The notes beneath the pieces were generated by a model that ran no database searches, was not told where the DNA came from, and saw nothing but the letters and a program-made list of their open reading frames with translations. From Collinsella tanakaei (lineage in GTDB: Bacteria > Actinomycetota > Coriobacteriia > Coriobacteriales > Coriobacteriaceae), in assembly GCF_016902615.1 (NCBI RefSeq), contig NZ_JACJMB010000015.1, forward strand, positions 1 to 57,810: 57,810 nucleotides of DNA, read 5' to 3'. How positions within the stretch are numbered: position 1 is the first letter of the stretch; every line of letters starts with the position of its first letter. Positions 16,584 to 26,196 of the stretch are shown here, in pieces. Both the position numbers and the translations under genes were made by a program.

Positions 16584-18593
16584 TTACTGCGAGAGCAGCC
16601 GCTCGGCCTCCTCGATCTGGTCGGCCATGCCCATGAGGCCCACGGAGTCGCCGGGCAGCAGCACCGTCGTGGCGTCGAGGAAGAGCACGAGCTCGCCGGC
16701 GCGCTTGAGCGCCACGGCGTTCGCGCCGGTGCGGGCGCGCAGGTCGAGTTTCGCCAAGGTGCAGCCCGCCATGGGGCAGCGCTCCCCCACCTCGACCCAA
16801 TGGAGCTCCAGCTCGGAAAGAGACGCCATGAGGTGGCCGAAGGCGCGACGGCGCTCGGACCGGGCGTCGTCAGCCAGAGCCGCGTAACCGCTGTCGCGCA
16901 AATCGTCCGCGTAGGCCTGGATCTGGCGCGGGCGATAGCCCAGGTCGACCAGCGTGTGGCGCATGAGCTCGATGCCGCCCTCCAGCTCGGGGCGCACGAG
17001 GTCGTCCACACCGGCGGCCACGAGCGCCTCCACCCCATCCTGCGAGTCGGCGCGCGCCACGATGCGCAGGGCGGGCGCAATCTCGCGCGCCTCGTGCGCG
17101 ATCATCTCCGACACGCCCTCGGCGCTAAGCGCCACTACGAGCACGCGGGCGCGCTCCAGATGCGCATGGGCCAAGATCTCGGAGTTCGCCGCATCGCCCA
17201 CGAGCACGGGCAGCCCCGCCGCCTCCGCCTCCTCGGCGGCCGGCAGATCGCGCTCCACCACCAGGCAGGACACCTCGAGGTCGTGCAGGACCTCAGCCAC
17301 GTAGGCACCCGCGTGCCCGTAGCCGACGATGACGACGTGGTCGACGAGCCCCTCTTCGCGCGGGGGCTCGATGGTGCGCGCACGCCGCTCGTAGATGCGC
17401 CGCAGGATACCCACGCGCTCCATGCGGGCGCACAGCGGGTCCACGAGCTTCAGCACGAACGAGTTCAGGGCGATGGACACGACCGCACCGCCGAGGATCA
17501 GGCTGTACTGGTCGGCGGACAGCACGCCGAGTGCCATGCCAGTCTGGCCGATGATGAACGAGAACTCACCGATCTGCGACAGGCCGGCCGCGATGGTGAG
17601 CGAGGTGCGTGCACCCGCCGCGAACAGCGCGCCGAGCGCCATGTTGATGACCCACTTGCCGACCATGATGAGGGCGACGAGCGCCACGAGCTCGCCCAGG
17701 TGCGCCACGAGCGTGGCGGGGTTCACCATCATACCCACGCTCGCGAAGAAGATGATGGAAAACAGGTCCTGGAAGGGGATGGCCTCGGCCGCCACGCGAT
17801 GGGACAGCTTGGAGGTGCCCACGACCACGCCGGCCAGAAACGCACCGAGCGCGAACGACAGGTCGAACAGCATCGCCGCCGCGAGCGCCGTGCCGAGCGC
17901 GATGACCACGACCGCGAGCTGGAAGAGCTCGCGCGGGCAGAAGCGGGCGATGCGGGCGAGCAGCCACGGCAGGACGCGCGAGCCCACCACGAGCATGAGG
18001 ACGACGAAGGCGACGGTCTTGGCGAGCGCGAGCGCCAACTCGCCCGCCAGCCCGGTCGGACTCACCTCGCCCGGTCCGAACACGACGGGCAGCACCACGA
18101 GGATCACGACGGTGGCGAGGTCCTCGACGATAAGCCAGCCGGTGGCGATGCGGCCGCCGCGGCTCTGGTAGAGGCCGGCATCGGTCAGGTTCTTGATGAG
18201 GACGACGGTGGAGGCGATGCTCACCGACAGGCCGAGCATGATGCCCGCCTCAGGCGACCAGCCGAAGGCGCCGCCGAGCGCATAGCCCGCCAGCGTGCCG
18301 AGCATGATCTGCAGCACGGCGCCGGGCACCGCGATGTTCTTCACCTCGAGCAGGTCCTTGAACGAGAAATGCAGGCCGGTGCCGAACATCATGAACATGA
18401 CGCCGATCTCGGCCAGCTGGTTCATGGCATGGCTGTCGCCGGCGAACCCCGGCGTAAACGGGCCGACGACGAGACCGCCGAGCAGGTAGCCCACGATGGG
18501 CGGCAGCCGGCAGGCGCGCGCGACCATGCCGCCGGCGAAGGCGGCGACGAGCGCCAAGACGAACGTCATGAGCAAAATGGTATCTCCGTGCAT
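16584..18593 (-). CDS. Kef/CPA2-type monovalent cation:proton antiporter with TrkA domains
   Basis: A 669-residue membrane transporter. The first 380 residues form a Na+/H+ exchanger domain with about 12 TM segments (for example LLMTFVLALVAAFAGG, then PIVGYLLGGLVVGPFTPG, a CPA2 hallmark). A cytoplasmic TrkA-N/RCK nucleotide-binding domain follows (VVIVGYGHAGAYVAEVL, the GxGxxG fold), then a TrkA-C domain near the end (ALKRAGELVLFLDATTVLLP region). It probably exports K+ or Na+ in exchange for protons, gated by NAD(H) or a nucleotide. The ATG at 18593 has GGAGG at seven bases. It is divergent from glmU with a 292-base gap. Confidence 0.88.
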   Translation of the reverse strand: MHGDTILLMTFVLALVAAFAGGMVARACRLPPIVGYLLGGLVVGPFTPGFAGDSHAMNQLAEIGVMFMMFGTGLHFSFKDLLEVKNIAVPGAVLQIMLGTLAGYALGGAFGWSPEAGIMLGLSVSIASTVVLIKNLTDAGLYQSRGGRIATGWLIVEDLATVVILVVLPVVFGPGEVSPTGLAGELALALAKTVAFVVLMLVVGSRVLPWLLARIARFCPRELFQLAVVVIALGTALAAAMLFDLSFALGAFLAGVVVGTSKLSHRVAAEAIPFQDLFSIIFFASVGMMVNPATLVAHLGELVALVALIMVGKWVINMALGALFAAGARTSLTIAAGLSQIGEFSFIIGQTGMALGVLSADQYSLILGGAVVSIALNSFVLKLVDPLCARMERVGILRRIYERRARTIEPPREEGLVDHVVIVGYGHAGAYVAEVLHDLEVSCLVVERDLPAAEEAEAAGLPVLVGDAANSEILAHAHLERARVLVVALSAEGVSEMIAHEAREIAPALRIVARADSQDGVEALVAAGVDDLVRPELEGGIELMRHTLVDLGYRPRQIQAYADDLRDSGYAALADDARSERRRAFGHLMASLSELELHWVEVGERCPMAGCTLAKLDLRARTGANAVALKRAGELVLFLDATTVLLPGDSVGLMGMADQIEEAERLLSQ

Positions 18594-18885
18594 GGGGGAC
18601 CTCCGAATGCAGCAGGCAGGACACGTGCGGATATGTTCGCTGGTATCTACCTTACCCGGCGATGCGGCGAGACTTTGCAACCTCCACGAGAAAGCCGGAG
18701 GTAACTTGCGCGCCGCGCCCCCGTGCCGCTCGCGCTGCCGCGTGTGCGCGCTCTGTTGCCCCGCGTGCTTGCCGCCCGCAGCGCGCCCGGCACCTATGCG
18801 CTGCGGTATCATCGATGCAGGTGCGCGCCGCCCGAACGCGGACGCTGCACCGCACATATCTGCACCTCAACCCAAAGGGGGTCTT

Positions 18886-20283
18886 GTGGACGTCACCGCC
18901 ATCATCATGGCCGCAGGCGAGGGCACGCGCATGAAGTCGAAGCATGCCAAAGTCTCGCACGCACTGTTAGGAAAGCCGATGATCTGCTGGGTGGTGGACG
19001 CCGCACTCGATGCGGGCTGCGACCGCGTCATCACCGTCATCGGAAGCCACGCGGACGAAGTCAGGAGCATCCTCGACGCCGCCTACGGCGAGCGCGCTGA
19101 CGCGCACGTGGAGTGCGTCGAGCAGACCGAGCGCCTGGGCACCGCGCACGCCGTGCGCGTCGCGCTCGAGGCGACCGGCGTTGCCGCCGGCCCCGTCGTG
19201 GTCCTGAACGGCGACCTGCCGCTCATCGAGCCCGCGACCATCCGCACCTTCGCCCAGACCGTGGACGGGGGTGCGCACGCCGCCGCGATCCTCACCATGA
19301 CGCCGCCCGACCCGTTCGGCTACGGCCGCATCGAGCTCGACGAGGCGGGCTCGGTCGCGCGCATCGTCGAGCAGAAGGACTGCACGCCCGAGCAGGCCGC
19401 CGGGCTCCTCGAGTGCAACGCCGGGTGCTACGCTTTCGACGGCGCGCAGCTCGCCGCGCACATCGGCGAGGTCGGCTGCGACAACGCCCAGGGCGAGTAC
19501 TATCTGCCCGACATGGTCGAGATCCTGAAAGCCGCCGGCCAGAGCGTTACCATCTTCCACTGCGACGACTACCGCGAGGGCCTCGGCGTGAACAGCCGCG
19601 CCCAGCTCGCCCAGCTCACCGCCATCGCGCGCGACCGCATCAACGAGCGCCTCATGGCAGAGGGCATCACCTTCATCGATCCCGCCCAGGCCTGGATCGG
19701 CCCGGACGCCACCGTCGGCCGCGATACCGTCGTGTGGCCGCAGACCCACCTGATCGGCCACTGCACCGTGGGCGAGGACTGCCAGCTCGGCCCGAACACG
19801 CGTCTCACCGACACCCGCGTGGGCGACCGTTGCATCGTCGACGAGACCGTGGCCGTTGAGGCCGTGCTCGAAAACGACGTCGACTGCGGTCCGCGCGCCT
19901 ACCTGCGCCCCGGCACGCACATGCTCGACGGCTCCAAGGCCGGCACGCACGTGGAGATCAAGAAGTCAACCATCGGCCGCGGATCCAAGGTGCCGCACCT
20001 CTCCTATATCGGCGACACGACCATGGGCGAGGGCGTCAACATCGGCGCCGGCTCCATTACGTGCAATTACGATGGTAAAAACAAGAATGCGACCGTTATC
20101 GGGGACCGCACCTTCATCGGCTCCGATACTATGATGGTCGCACCCGTGCATATCGGCTCCGATGCCATCACCGGAGCCGGCGGCACGATCACGAAGGATG
20201 TCCCTGACGGGGCGCTTGCCATCGAGCGCACCGAGCAGCGCATCGTGGAGGGCTACACCGAGCGCCGGCGCGCTCGTCTGTAA
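18886..20283 (+). CDS. glmU: Bifunctional UDP-N-acetylglucosamine pyrophosphorylase / glucosamine-1-phosphate acetyltransferase
   Basis: A 465-residue enzyme giving UDP-GlcNAc for peptidoglycan. The N-terminal half is the uridylyltransferase (IIMAAGEGTRMKSKHAKVSH; the usual Pro before KV is Ala here), with GDLPL as the metal site. The C-terminal half is a left-handed beta-helix of hexapeptide repeats with the acetyltransferase signature HVEIKKSTIGRGSK and NIGAGSITCNYDGKNK. The chosen start is GTG at 18886 after AGGGGG; no in-frame ATG fits the conserved N-terminus. Forty-four bases separate it from prs, a common pairing in Gram-positives, so the two are likely one operon. Confidence 0.94.
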   Translation: MDVTAIIMAAGEGTRMKSKHAKVSHALLGKPMICWVVDAALDAGCDRVITVIGSHADEVRSILDAAYGERADAHVECVEQTERLGTAHAVRVALEATGVAAGPVVVLNGDLPLIEPATIRTFAQTVDGGAHAAAILTMTPPDPFGYGRIELDEAGSVARIVEQKDCTPEQAAGLLECNAGCYAFDGAQLAAHIGEVGCDNAQGEYYLPDMVEILKAAGQSVTIFHCDDYREGLGVNSRAQLAQLTAIARDRINERLMAEGITFIDPAQAWIGPDATVGRDTVVWPQTHLIGHCTVGEDCQLGPNTRLTDTRVGDRCIVDETVAVEAVLENDVDCGPRAYLRPGTHMLDGSKAGTHVEIKKSTIGRGSKVPHLSYIGDTTMGEGVNIGAGSITCNYDGKNKNATVIGDRTFIGSDTMMVAPVHIGSDAITGAGGTITKDVPDGALAIERTEQRIVEGYTERRRARL

Positions 20284-20327
20284 CGCATAAGGGCATGGCA
20301 GTCCAAAGAGCTAAGGAGAAACGGCAG

Positions 20328-21314
20328 ATGCCAGCACAGGACCACAAACTGACCCAGCAGATGTACAAGACGCTGCGCCTGTATTCGGGCTCATGCAATC
20401 GACCCCTCGCACAGAAGGTCGCCGACATCTTGGGTGTCGAGCTCTCGGGCCTTGCCCTGGAGAAATTCGCGAACGGCGAGATCTACGCCCGCTTCGACGA
20501 GTCCGTTCGCGGCGCCGACGTCTTCTTGGTTCAGTCCATCGCCGGACCCAACGTCAACGACATGCTGATGGAGCTACTCGTTGCCACCGACGCCGCCAAG
20601 CGCGCCTCCGCCCGCACCATCACCGCCGTCATCACGCACTACGCCTACGCCCGTCAGGACCGCAAGGCCGCGCCGCGCGAGCCGATCACCGCGCGCCTCG
20701 TGGCGAACCTCATCGAGCGCTCCGGCGTCGATCGCATCATCACGCTCGATCTGCATCAGGGTCAGATTCAGGGCTTCTTCGATATCCCGGTGAACCACCT
20801 GTCCGCCCTGCCCCTGTTCGGCGACTACTACAACGCCAAGGGCTTCGACACCGACAACCTCGTCGTCGTGTCCCCCGACGTGGGTCGCGCCAAGGCGGCC
20901 AAGAAGCTGTCCGACATGCTCGGCTGCGATTTGGCCATCGCCCACAAGGGCCGTCCGCGCCACAACGCCGCTGAGGTCATGGGCATCATCGGCAATATCG
21001 AGGGCAAGACCTGCATCATCAACGACGACATGATCGACACGGCGGGCACGCTGTGCGCGAGCGTCCGCGAGCTCAAGAAGATGGGTGCCGGCGACATCTA
21101 CGTGTGCGCCACCCACGGTATCTTCTCCGGCCCGGCTGTCGAGCGCCTGAACGACGCGCCCATCGTCGAGTGCGTGGTCACCGACTCCATCCCCGTCGAG
21201 GTCGGCGGCAAGATCAAGACCATCACCGTGGCCAACGAGTTCGCCGACGCCATCAACGCCGTGTACGCCGAGCAGTCCGTCTCCCTGCTCGTCGGCGGCG
21301 ACTTCGCGCTGTAA
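20328..21314 (+). CDS. prs: Ribose-phosphate pyrophosphokinase
   Basis: A 328-residue class I PRPP synthetase making phosphoribosyl pyrophosphate for purine, pyrimidine, His, Trp and NAD synthesis. Motifs: FANGEIYARF, the ATP-side RQDRKAAPREPITARLV, HQGQIQGFFDIPV, the KRRPR-equivalent AHKGRP, and the PRPP loop DDMIDTAGTL. Length is the usual for the family. The ATG at 20328 has AAGGAG 11 bases upstream. Located directly after glmU. Confidence 0.95.
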   Translation: MPAQDHKLTQQMYKTLRLYSGSCNRPLAQKVADILGVELSGLALEKFANGEIYARFDESVRGADVFLVQSIAGPNVNDMLMELLVATDAAKRASARTITAVITHYAYARQDRKAAPREPITARLVANLIERSGVDRIITLDLHQGQIQGFFDIPVNHLSALPLFGDYYNAKGFDTDNLVVVSPDVGRAKAAKKLSDMLGCDLAIAHKGRPRHNAAEVMGIIGNIEGKTCIINDDMIDTAGTLCASVRELKKMGAGDIYVCATHGIFSGPAVERLNDAPIVECVVTDSIPVEVGGKIKTITVANEFADAINAVYAEQSVSLLVGGDFAL

Positions 21315-21357
21315 GGACGCAGCCGGTCGCGCACGCGCATCGCAATCGCATCCTGTG

Positions 21358-21389
21358 GAGGGGCATGGCAGCTGCCGTGCCCCTCTTTT
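21358..21389 (+). terminator. Intrinsic terminator after prs
   Basis: A 14-bp stem with one mismatch (21358-21371 with 21372-21385; the centre opens as loop), followed by TTTT at 21386-21389. Confidence 0.8.
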
Positions 21390-21506
21390 GCACCGCACCG
21401 GCAATACCGCGGGCACCGTGCGCACCGGTGCGCGGGGTCCCCCACATTGACATCGATGACGGCCCTCGTCACCATGGGTGGCGAAACGTGGCAGGAGGAG
21501 GACTAC

Positions 21507-22118
21507 ATGGCAGCAGCCCAACCGAAGAAGATCCGCATGGTGGCGGGCCTCGGCAACCCGGGCGACGAGTATGCGCGCACCCGGCACAACGCCGGCTTCT
21601 GCGCGATCGACGAGCTCGCCCGCCAGGCCAACGTCACGTACTGGAAAAACCAATCAGGCGCAGAGGTCGCCACGATCGCCGTGAACGACCCGGATGCCGA
21701 CGGCGGCAAGCGCGAGGTCCTGCTCGTGAAGCCCCAGTCGTATATGAACACGAGCGGCGGCCCCATCTCGAAGCTGTGCGCCGCGCACAGAATCGCACCC
21801 GAGGAGCTTCTCGTCATCCACGACGAGCTCGACATCCCCGCCGGCGACGTGCGCGTGAAGATAGGCGGCGGCCACGCCGGCCATAACGGCCTGCGCTCCA
21901 TAATCGACAAGCTCGGCAGCCGCGACTTCAGCCGCATTCGCGTCGGCATCGGCGAGCCCCCGGGACGCATGCCCGTGGCGGACTTCGTCTTGAAGCAGCT
22001 GCGCGCCCGCGAGGCCGAGGAGTTCGACGACGCGACGTTTCGCGCCGCCGAGGCTGCCGCCCTCGCGCTCACCCGCGGCGTCGTCTTCGCTCGCGACAAC
22101 GTGAACGGCAAGCGCTAG
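21507..22118 (+). CDS. pth: Peptidyl-tRNA hydrolase
   Basis: A 203-residue Pth that recycles peptidyl-tRNA released from stalled ribosomes. Motifs: GLGNPGDEYARTRHNAGF with the catalytic His, KPQSYMNTSG, HDELD and GGHAGHNGLRSI. The ATG at 21507 is preceded by GGAGGAGG. Upstream in-frame codons lack family similarity. It stands after the prs terminator, so has its own promoter, and is followed by a terminator. Confidence 0.95.
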   Translation: MAAAQPKKIRMVAGLGNPGDEYARTRHNAGFCAIDELARQANVTYWKNQSGAEVATIAVNDPDADGGKREVLLVKPQSYMNTSGGPISKLCAAHRIAPEELLVIHDELDIPAGDVRVKIGGGHAGHNGLRSIIDKLGSRDFSRIRVGIGEPPGRMPVADFVLKQLRAREAEEFDDATFRAAEAAALALTRGVVFARDNVNGKR

Positions 22119-22148
22119 CACACGCCCAGCTTTCATACCCGAATGCAG

Positions 22149-22196
22149 CCCCGCAGCCCCAAGCGCTCATGCGCCCTTGGGTCTGCGGGGTTTTCC
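22149..22196 (+). terminator. Intrinsic terminator after pth
   Basis: CCCCGCAG (22149-22156) pairs with CTGCGGGG (22183-22190), with an inner CCAAG/CTTGG helix, followed by TTTT. Confidence 0.8.
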
Positions 22197-22334
22197 AGTG
22201 TTGTCCCGAAGTACAAATTGCCCCAGCTCTTAGCCGGTTGGTCCACCCTTGGCCCAAGGCGCGAGGGTATACTTAGCCTGTATGCTCGCAGCGTATCGCC
22301 ACTGCGGCGTCTCCACCGATAAGAGAGGGAATTT

Positions 22335-23171
22335 ATGTACAAGATCCTGAAGAAGACGCAGTTCTCGGAGAAGGTCTTCGAGTTCCGCGTCCATGCCCCG
22401 AGGATGGCCAAGAAGGCGCATGCCGGCCAGTTCCTCATGGTGCGCATCAACGAGACGGGCGAGCGCGTGCCGTTCACCTTCGCGAACTGGAACCCCGAGG
22501 AAGGTTGGATCGAGTTCATCTTCATGGTGGTCGGCAAGACCACCGAGTGCCTCTCCAAGCTCGAGGAGGGCGACGAGATCCAGGACATCACCGGTCCTTT
22601 GGGCAAGCCCACCGAGATCGAGGGCGACCGCGTGGCCGTCATCGGTGGCGGCGTGGGTCTGGCCATCGCCTACCCGGTGGCTCGCATGCTCTGCGAGCAG
22701 GGCAAGAAGGTCTACGCCATCATGGGCGCCCGCAACAAGGACCTGCTCATCCTGTTCGAGCAGTTCGCCGCGCTGCCGCTCGAGGAGCTCTTCGTCACCA
22801 CCGATGACGGCTCCATGGGCGAGAAGGGCGTCGTGACCCTGCCGCTCGCGCGCCTGTGCGAAACCGACGCGATCGATTCCGCCTTCGCCGTGGGCCCCGT
22901 GCCGATGATGAAGTTCTCCGCGCGCACCTGCCGCGAGCACAAGATCCCCATCGTCGCGAGCCTGAACCCCATCATGGTCGACGGCACCGGCATGTGCGGC
23001 TGCTGCCGCGTCGAGGTCGGCGGCGAGACCATGTTCGCCTGCGTCGACGGCCCCGACTTCAACGCCGACCTGGTCGACTGGGACGACCTTGCCCACCGCC
23101 AGGCCAGCTACCGCGCCGAGGAGGCCGCTTCCACGAAGCATTATGAGGAGGATTGCGCATGCCAGAAGTAA
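22335..23171 (+). CDS. nfnA: FAD/NAD-binding and [2Fe-2S] subunit, NfnA/PyrK-like (sulfide/dihydroorotate dehydrogenase-like)
   Basis: A 278-residue flavoprotein of the ferredoxin-reductase fold. FAD-binding residues are around RVPFTFANW; GGGVGLAIAYPVARML is the NAD(P) loop; DGTGMCGCCRVEV and a later FACVDGP give the four Cys for a [2Fe-2S] cluster. Such a subunit next to a GltD-like partner is the small subunit of NADH-dependent reduced ferredoxin:NADP+ oxidoreductase, an electron-bifurcating enzyme of anaerobes. ATG follows GAGAGGGAA. It overlaps the next gene by 13 bases. Function as Nfn rather than a glutamate synthase partner is inference from the pairing and the absence of a large GltB. 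Confidence 0.8.
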   Translation: MYKILKKTQFSEKVFEFRVHAPRMAKKAHAGQFLMVRINETGERVPFTFANWNPEEGWIEFIFMVVGKTTECLSKLEEGDEIQDITGPLGKPTEIEGDRVAVIGGGVGLAIAYPVARMLCEQGKKVYAIMGARNKDLLILFEQFAALPLEELFVTTDDGSMGEKGVVTLPLARLCETDAIDSAFAVGPVPMMKFSARTCREHKIPIVASLNPIMVDGTGMCGCCRVEVGGETMFACVDGPDFNADLVDWDDLAHRQASYRAEEAASTKHYEEDCACQK

Positions 23172-24562
23172 AGTACCGCCCCAACATCGGCGCGCCCCGC
23201 ACCCCCGCTAACGAGGAGCCGGCCGCCGAGCGCGCGCACGATTTCCGTCCGGTCGACACCGGCTACACCATCGAGAACGCCGTGGCCGAGGCTAACCGCT
23301 GCCTCGACTGCAAGAAGCCCCTGTGCATGGAGGGCTGCCCGGTCGGCGTCCACATCCCGCAGTTCATCGAGAAGATCCGCGAGCAGGACTGGTCCGGCGC
23401 CCTGTCCACCATCAAGGGCGACAACCTGCTGCCGTCCGTCTGCGGCCGCGTCTGCCCGCAAGAGAACCAGTGCGAGGGCAAGTGCATCCTCGGCAAGAAG
23501 GGCGACCCGGTGGCCATCGGCCAGCTCGAGCGCTTCGTGGGCGACATGGCCGACGAGGTCGGTGCCGCGCCCGAGTGCAAGCCCGCGAACGGCCACAAGG
23601 TCGCCATCGTGGGTTCCGGCCCTTCCGGCATCGCCTGCGCCGGCGAGCTCGCGCGCGAGGGCTTCGACGTCACCGTGTTCGAGGCGTTCTTCACCGGCGG
23701 TGGCGTGCTGACCTACGGCATCCCCGAGTTCCGTCTGCCCAAGGCCATCGTCAAGCGTGAGATCAAGGGCCTGGAGGAGCTGGGCGTCCACTTCGAGTAC
23801 AACTCCGTGGCCGGCCGCCTGTTCGACGCCGACGAGCTCTTCAACGAGGAGGGCTTCGACGCCCTGTACCTGGCCGTGGGCGCTGGCCTGCCGCGCTTCT
23901 TGCATGTCCCGGGCGAGAACCTGCCGGGTGTGTACTGCGCCAACGAGTACCTCACCCGCACGAACCTCATGAAGGCCTACGAGTTCCCCGAGTACGACAC
24001 GCCGATCCGTCACGGCAAGAACGTCGTCGTGTTCGGCGGCGGTAACGTGGCCATGGACGCCGCGCGCACCGCGCTGCGTCTGGGCGCCGAGAAGGTCACG
24101 CTGGCCTACCGCCGCACCGAGGCCGAGATGCCCGCCCGCCGCGCCGAGATCCACCACGCCAAGGAGGAGGGTGTGGAGATCCTCGAGCTCTGCGCCCCTC
24201 TGCGCTTCCTGCCGGGTCCCGACGGCTTCGTGTCCACCATCGAGCTCGAGCGCATGGAGCTCGGCGAGCCGGACGCCTCCGGCCGTCGTCGCCCGGTGCC
24301 CGTGGTCAACTCCGAGTTCGCCATCCCCTGCGACGTCGCCATCACCGCTATCGGCACGCGTGCGAACCCGTTCGCAAAGCTCTGCGCCGACGTCGAGCTC
24401 AACCGCTGGGGCCTCATCGAGACCGATGAGGAGGGCCGCACGAGCAACCCCAAGGTGTGGGCTGGCGGCGACATCGTGACCGGTGCCGCGACTGTCATCC
24501 TCGCCATGGGCGCCGGCAAGACCGCTGCTGCGTCCATCAGAAAGACGATCCTGGGCGAGTAG
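23159..24562 (+). CDS. nfnB: NADPH-dependent oxidoreductase, GltD/NfnB-like
   Basis: A 467-residue flavo-iron-sulfur protein. The N-terminal domain carries two Cys groups for [4Fe-4S] clusters (CLDCKKPLCMEGCPVGVHIP and CGRVCPQENQCEGKC). Then the FAD loop VGSGPSGIACAGELA and an NADPH loop FGGGNVAMDAARTALRLG. The start ATG at 23159 is preceded by GAGGAGG, inside the end of the upstream gene; TTG six bases earlier is less likely. With its partner it would pass electrons between NADPH, NADH and ferredoxin in fermentative metabolism. Confidence 0.85.
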   Translation: MPEVKYRPNIGAPRTPANEEPAAERAHDFRPVDTGYTIENAVAEANRCLDCKKPLCMEGCPVGVHIPQFIEKIREQDWSGALSTIKGDNLLPSVCGRVCPQENQCEGKCILGKKGDPVAIGQLERFVGDMADEVGAAPECKPANGHKVAIVGSGPSGIACAGELAREGFDVTVFEAFFTGGGVLTYGIPEFRLPKAIVKREIKGLEELGVHFEYNSVAGRLFDADELFNEEGFDALYLAVGAGLPRFLHVPGENLPGVYCANEYLTRTNLMKAYEFPEYDTPIRHGKNVVVFGGGNVAMDAARTALRLGAEKVTLAYRRTEAEMPARRAEIHHAKEEGVEILELCAPLRFLPGPDGFVSTIELERMELGEPDASGRRRPVPVVNSEFAIPCDVAITAIGTRANPFAKLCADVELNRWGLIETDEEGRTSNPKVWAGGDIVTGAATVILAMGAGKTAAASIRKTILGE

Positions 24563-24583
24563 CGTTTCTGCCCCATCGCAGAT

Positions 24584-24621
24584 AAGCGCCCGTCGGCTCC
24601 GCGCCGGCGGGCGCTTTTTCC
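24584..24621 (+). terminator. Intrinsic terminator after the nfnAB-like pair
   Basis: A 13-bp stem with one G-T pair (24584-24596 with 24604-24616), 7-base loop, followed by TTTTTC. Confidence 0.85.
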
Positions 24622-24680
24622 TATACGCTTGACCGCGCCGCCGGCAGGTCTGTCCCAAGAAAGGACAAGTGTCCTCAAAT

Positions 24681-24696
24681 AACCCCGTCCCCAATG
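24681..24696. repeat. Partial copy of a dispersed GTCCCC repeat
   Basis: AACCCCGTCCCCAATG resembles the core of the repeats at 54300-54324 and 57759-57782 (ACTACCCCGTCCCC). The match is short and the flanks differ. Confidence 0.35.
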
Positions 24697-24801
24697 GAGG
24701 CAGTGGGGCGTGAAGCCCGTCATCGGAGGGGACAAACGAAAAGCGGGCGGCAGCCGGAAGTGGCTGCCGCCCGCGATATGTCGAAAACGCCCGAGATGCG
24801 A

Positions 24802-26193
24802 TTAGGCCTCGATGGAAACCTCGACCTCCTGGACCGGGACGTCGTAGAACGGGTCCTCGCGACGGCCGAGGAAGTCACGCGCCTGATCGGGGAACAGGGC
24901 GTAGTCGAGCACGTCCTCCTCGCTCTTGGCGTACTGCTTGATCTCCTCGCGAATCTTCGGCAGCGCCGGCTCGATGAGGTCGGCCGGACGGCAGGTGATG
25001 GGCTCGTCGTCGCCGATGATCATCTTCTGGACCTCGGGGTCGATGGGCGCCGGGGACTTGCCGTACAGGCCGTGGACGTAGTCCTTGATCTCCTGCGGGA
25101 CGACCTTGTAGCGCTCGCCGGTCACGACGTTCATGAGGGCCTGGGAGCCGACCATCTGGGACAGCGGGGTCACCAGCGGCGGATAGCCCAGGTCGGCGCG
25201 GACGCGCGGCACCTCGGCGAGCACCTCGTTGTACTTGTCGGACACGCCGAGGTCCTTCAGGTTGGAGATGAGGTTCGACAGCATGCCGCCGGGGACCTTG
25301 TACAGTAGCGCTTTGGGCTCGACCTCCATGACTTTGGGGTTCAGGGTGCCGTTCTCCTTGAACTTCGTGCGCACGGGCGCGAAGTGCTGGGCGATCTCCT
25401 CGAGCTTGTCCATCTTGAGACCGGTGGAGTAGCCCATGCCCTCGAGCGCGATGGCCATGGACTCGGTGCAGGGCTGCGAGGTGCCGCCGGCGAAGGCGGA
25501 GATGGCGGTGTCGATGATGTCGGCACCGGCGCGCACGGAGTTCAGCAGCGTCATCTCGGCGATGCCCGCGGTGCAGTGTGTGTGGACCTCGAGCGGCAGG
25601 TCGACGGCGGCCTTGATCTCGCCGACGAGCTCGGTGGCCACGCCCGGCTCGAGCACGCCCGCCATGTCCTTGATGCAGATGGAGTCGGCGCCGGCCTTGG
25701 CCATCTCCTTCGCGAGGTTCACGAAGTAGGGTACGGTGTGCACGTCGCTCGTGGTGTAGCAGATGGCTGCCTGGACCTCGCCGCCGGCCTCCTTGGCCGC
25801 GCGGATGGAGGTCTTGAGGTTGCGGACGTCGTTCAGGGCGTCGAAGATGCGGATGACGTCGATGCCGTTCTCCACGGACTTCTTGACCATGGACTCCACG
25901 ACGTCGTCGGCGTAGTTGCGGTAGCCAAGCAGGTTCTGGCCGCGCAGCAGCATCTGCAGCTTCGTGTGCTTCACATGGGCGCGGAAGGTGCGCAGGCGCT
26001 CCCACGGATCCTCGTTCAGGTAGCGCAGGCACGAGTCGAACGTGGCGCCGCCCCAGACCTCCATGGCGTAGTAGCCCGCCTCATCCATCGTCTCCAGAAT
26101 CGGCAGCATGTCCTCGATGGGCATGCGGGTCGCGATCTGGCTCTGCTGACCGTCGCGCAGGGCGGTCTCGGTGAACTTGATCTGCTTGCTCAT
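24802..26193 (-). CDS. oadA: Oxaloacetate decarboxylase alpha subunit (carboxyltransferase, no biotin domain)
   Basis: A 463-residue carboxyltransferase that moves CO2 from oxaloacetate to the biotin carrier, leaving pyruvate. Motifs: TALRDGQQS, the metal site EVHTHCTAG, the catalytic Lys in CIKDMAG, and the PYC/OADA domain to the C-terminus (TPLSQMVGSQ). It ends without the usual biotinyl domain, which is a separate gene upstream in this operon. ATG at 26193. It is the last gene of the minus-strand operon starting at 29007, with only a 3-base gap after citX. A pyruvate-carboxylase B role is possible, but the Na+-pump subunits point to decarboxylation. Confidence 0.9.
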   Translation of the reverse strand: MSKQIKFTETALRDGQQSQIATRMPIEDMLPILETMDEAGYYAMEVWGGATFDSCLRYLNEDPWERLRTFRAHVKHTKLQMLLRGQNLLGYRNYADDVVESMVKKSVENGIDVIRIFDALNDVRNLKTSIRAAKEAGGEVQAAICYTTSDVHTVPYFVNLAKEMAKAGADSICIKDMAGVLEPGVATELVGEIKAAVDLPLEVHTHCTAGIAEMTLLNSVRAGADIIDTAISAFAGGTSQPCTESMAIALEGMGYSTGLKMDKLEEIAQHFAPVRTKFKENGTLNPKVMEVEPKALLYKVPGGMLSNLISNLKDLGVSDKYNEVLAEVPRVRADLGYPPLVTPLSQMVGSQALMNVVTGERYKVVPQEIKDYVHGLYGKSPAPIDPEVQKMIIGDDEPITCRPADLIEPALPKIREEIKQYAKSEEDVLDYALFPDQARDFLGRREDPFYDVPVQEVEVSIEA

Positions 26194-26196
26194 GAT

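Noticed and set aside
22335-24562. The two flavoproteins as a glutamate synthase
   Set aside because: No large GltB-type subunit is adjacent; the overlapping PyrK-like and GltD-like pair fits NfnAB better.
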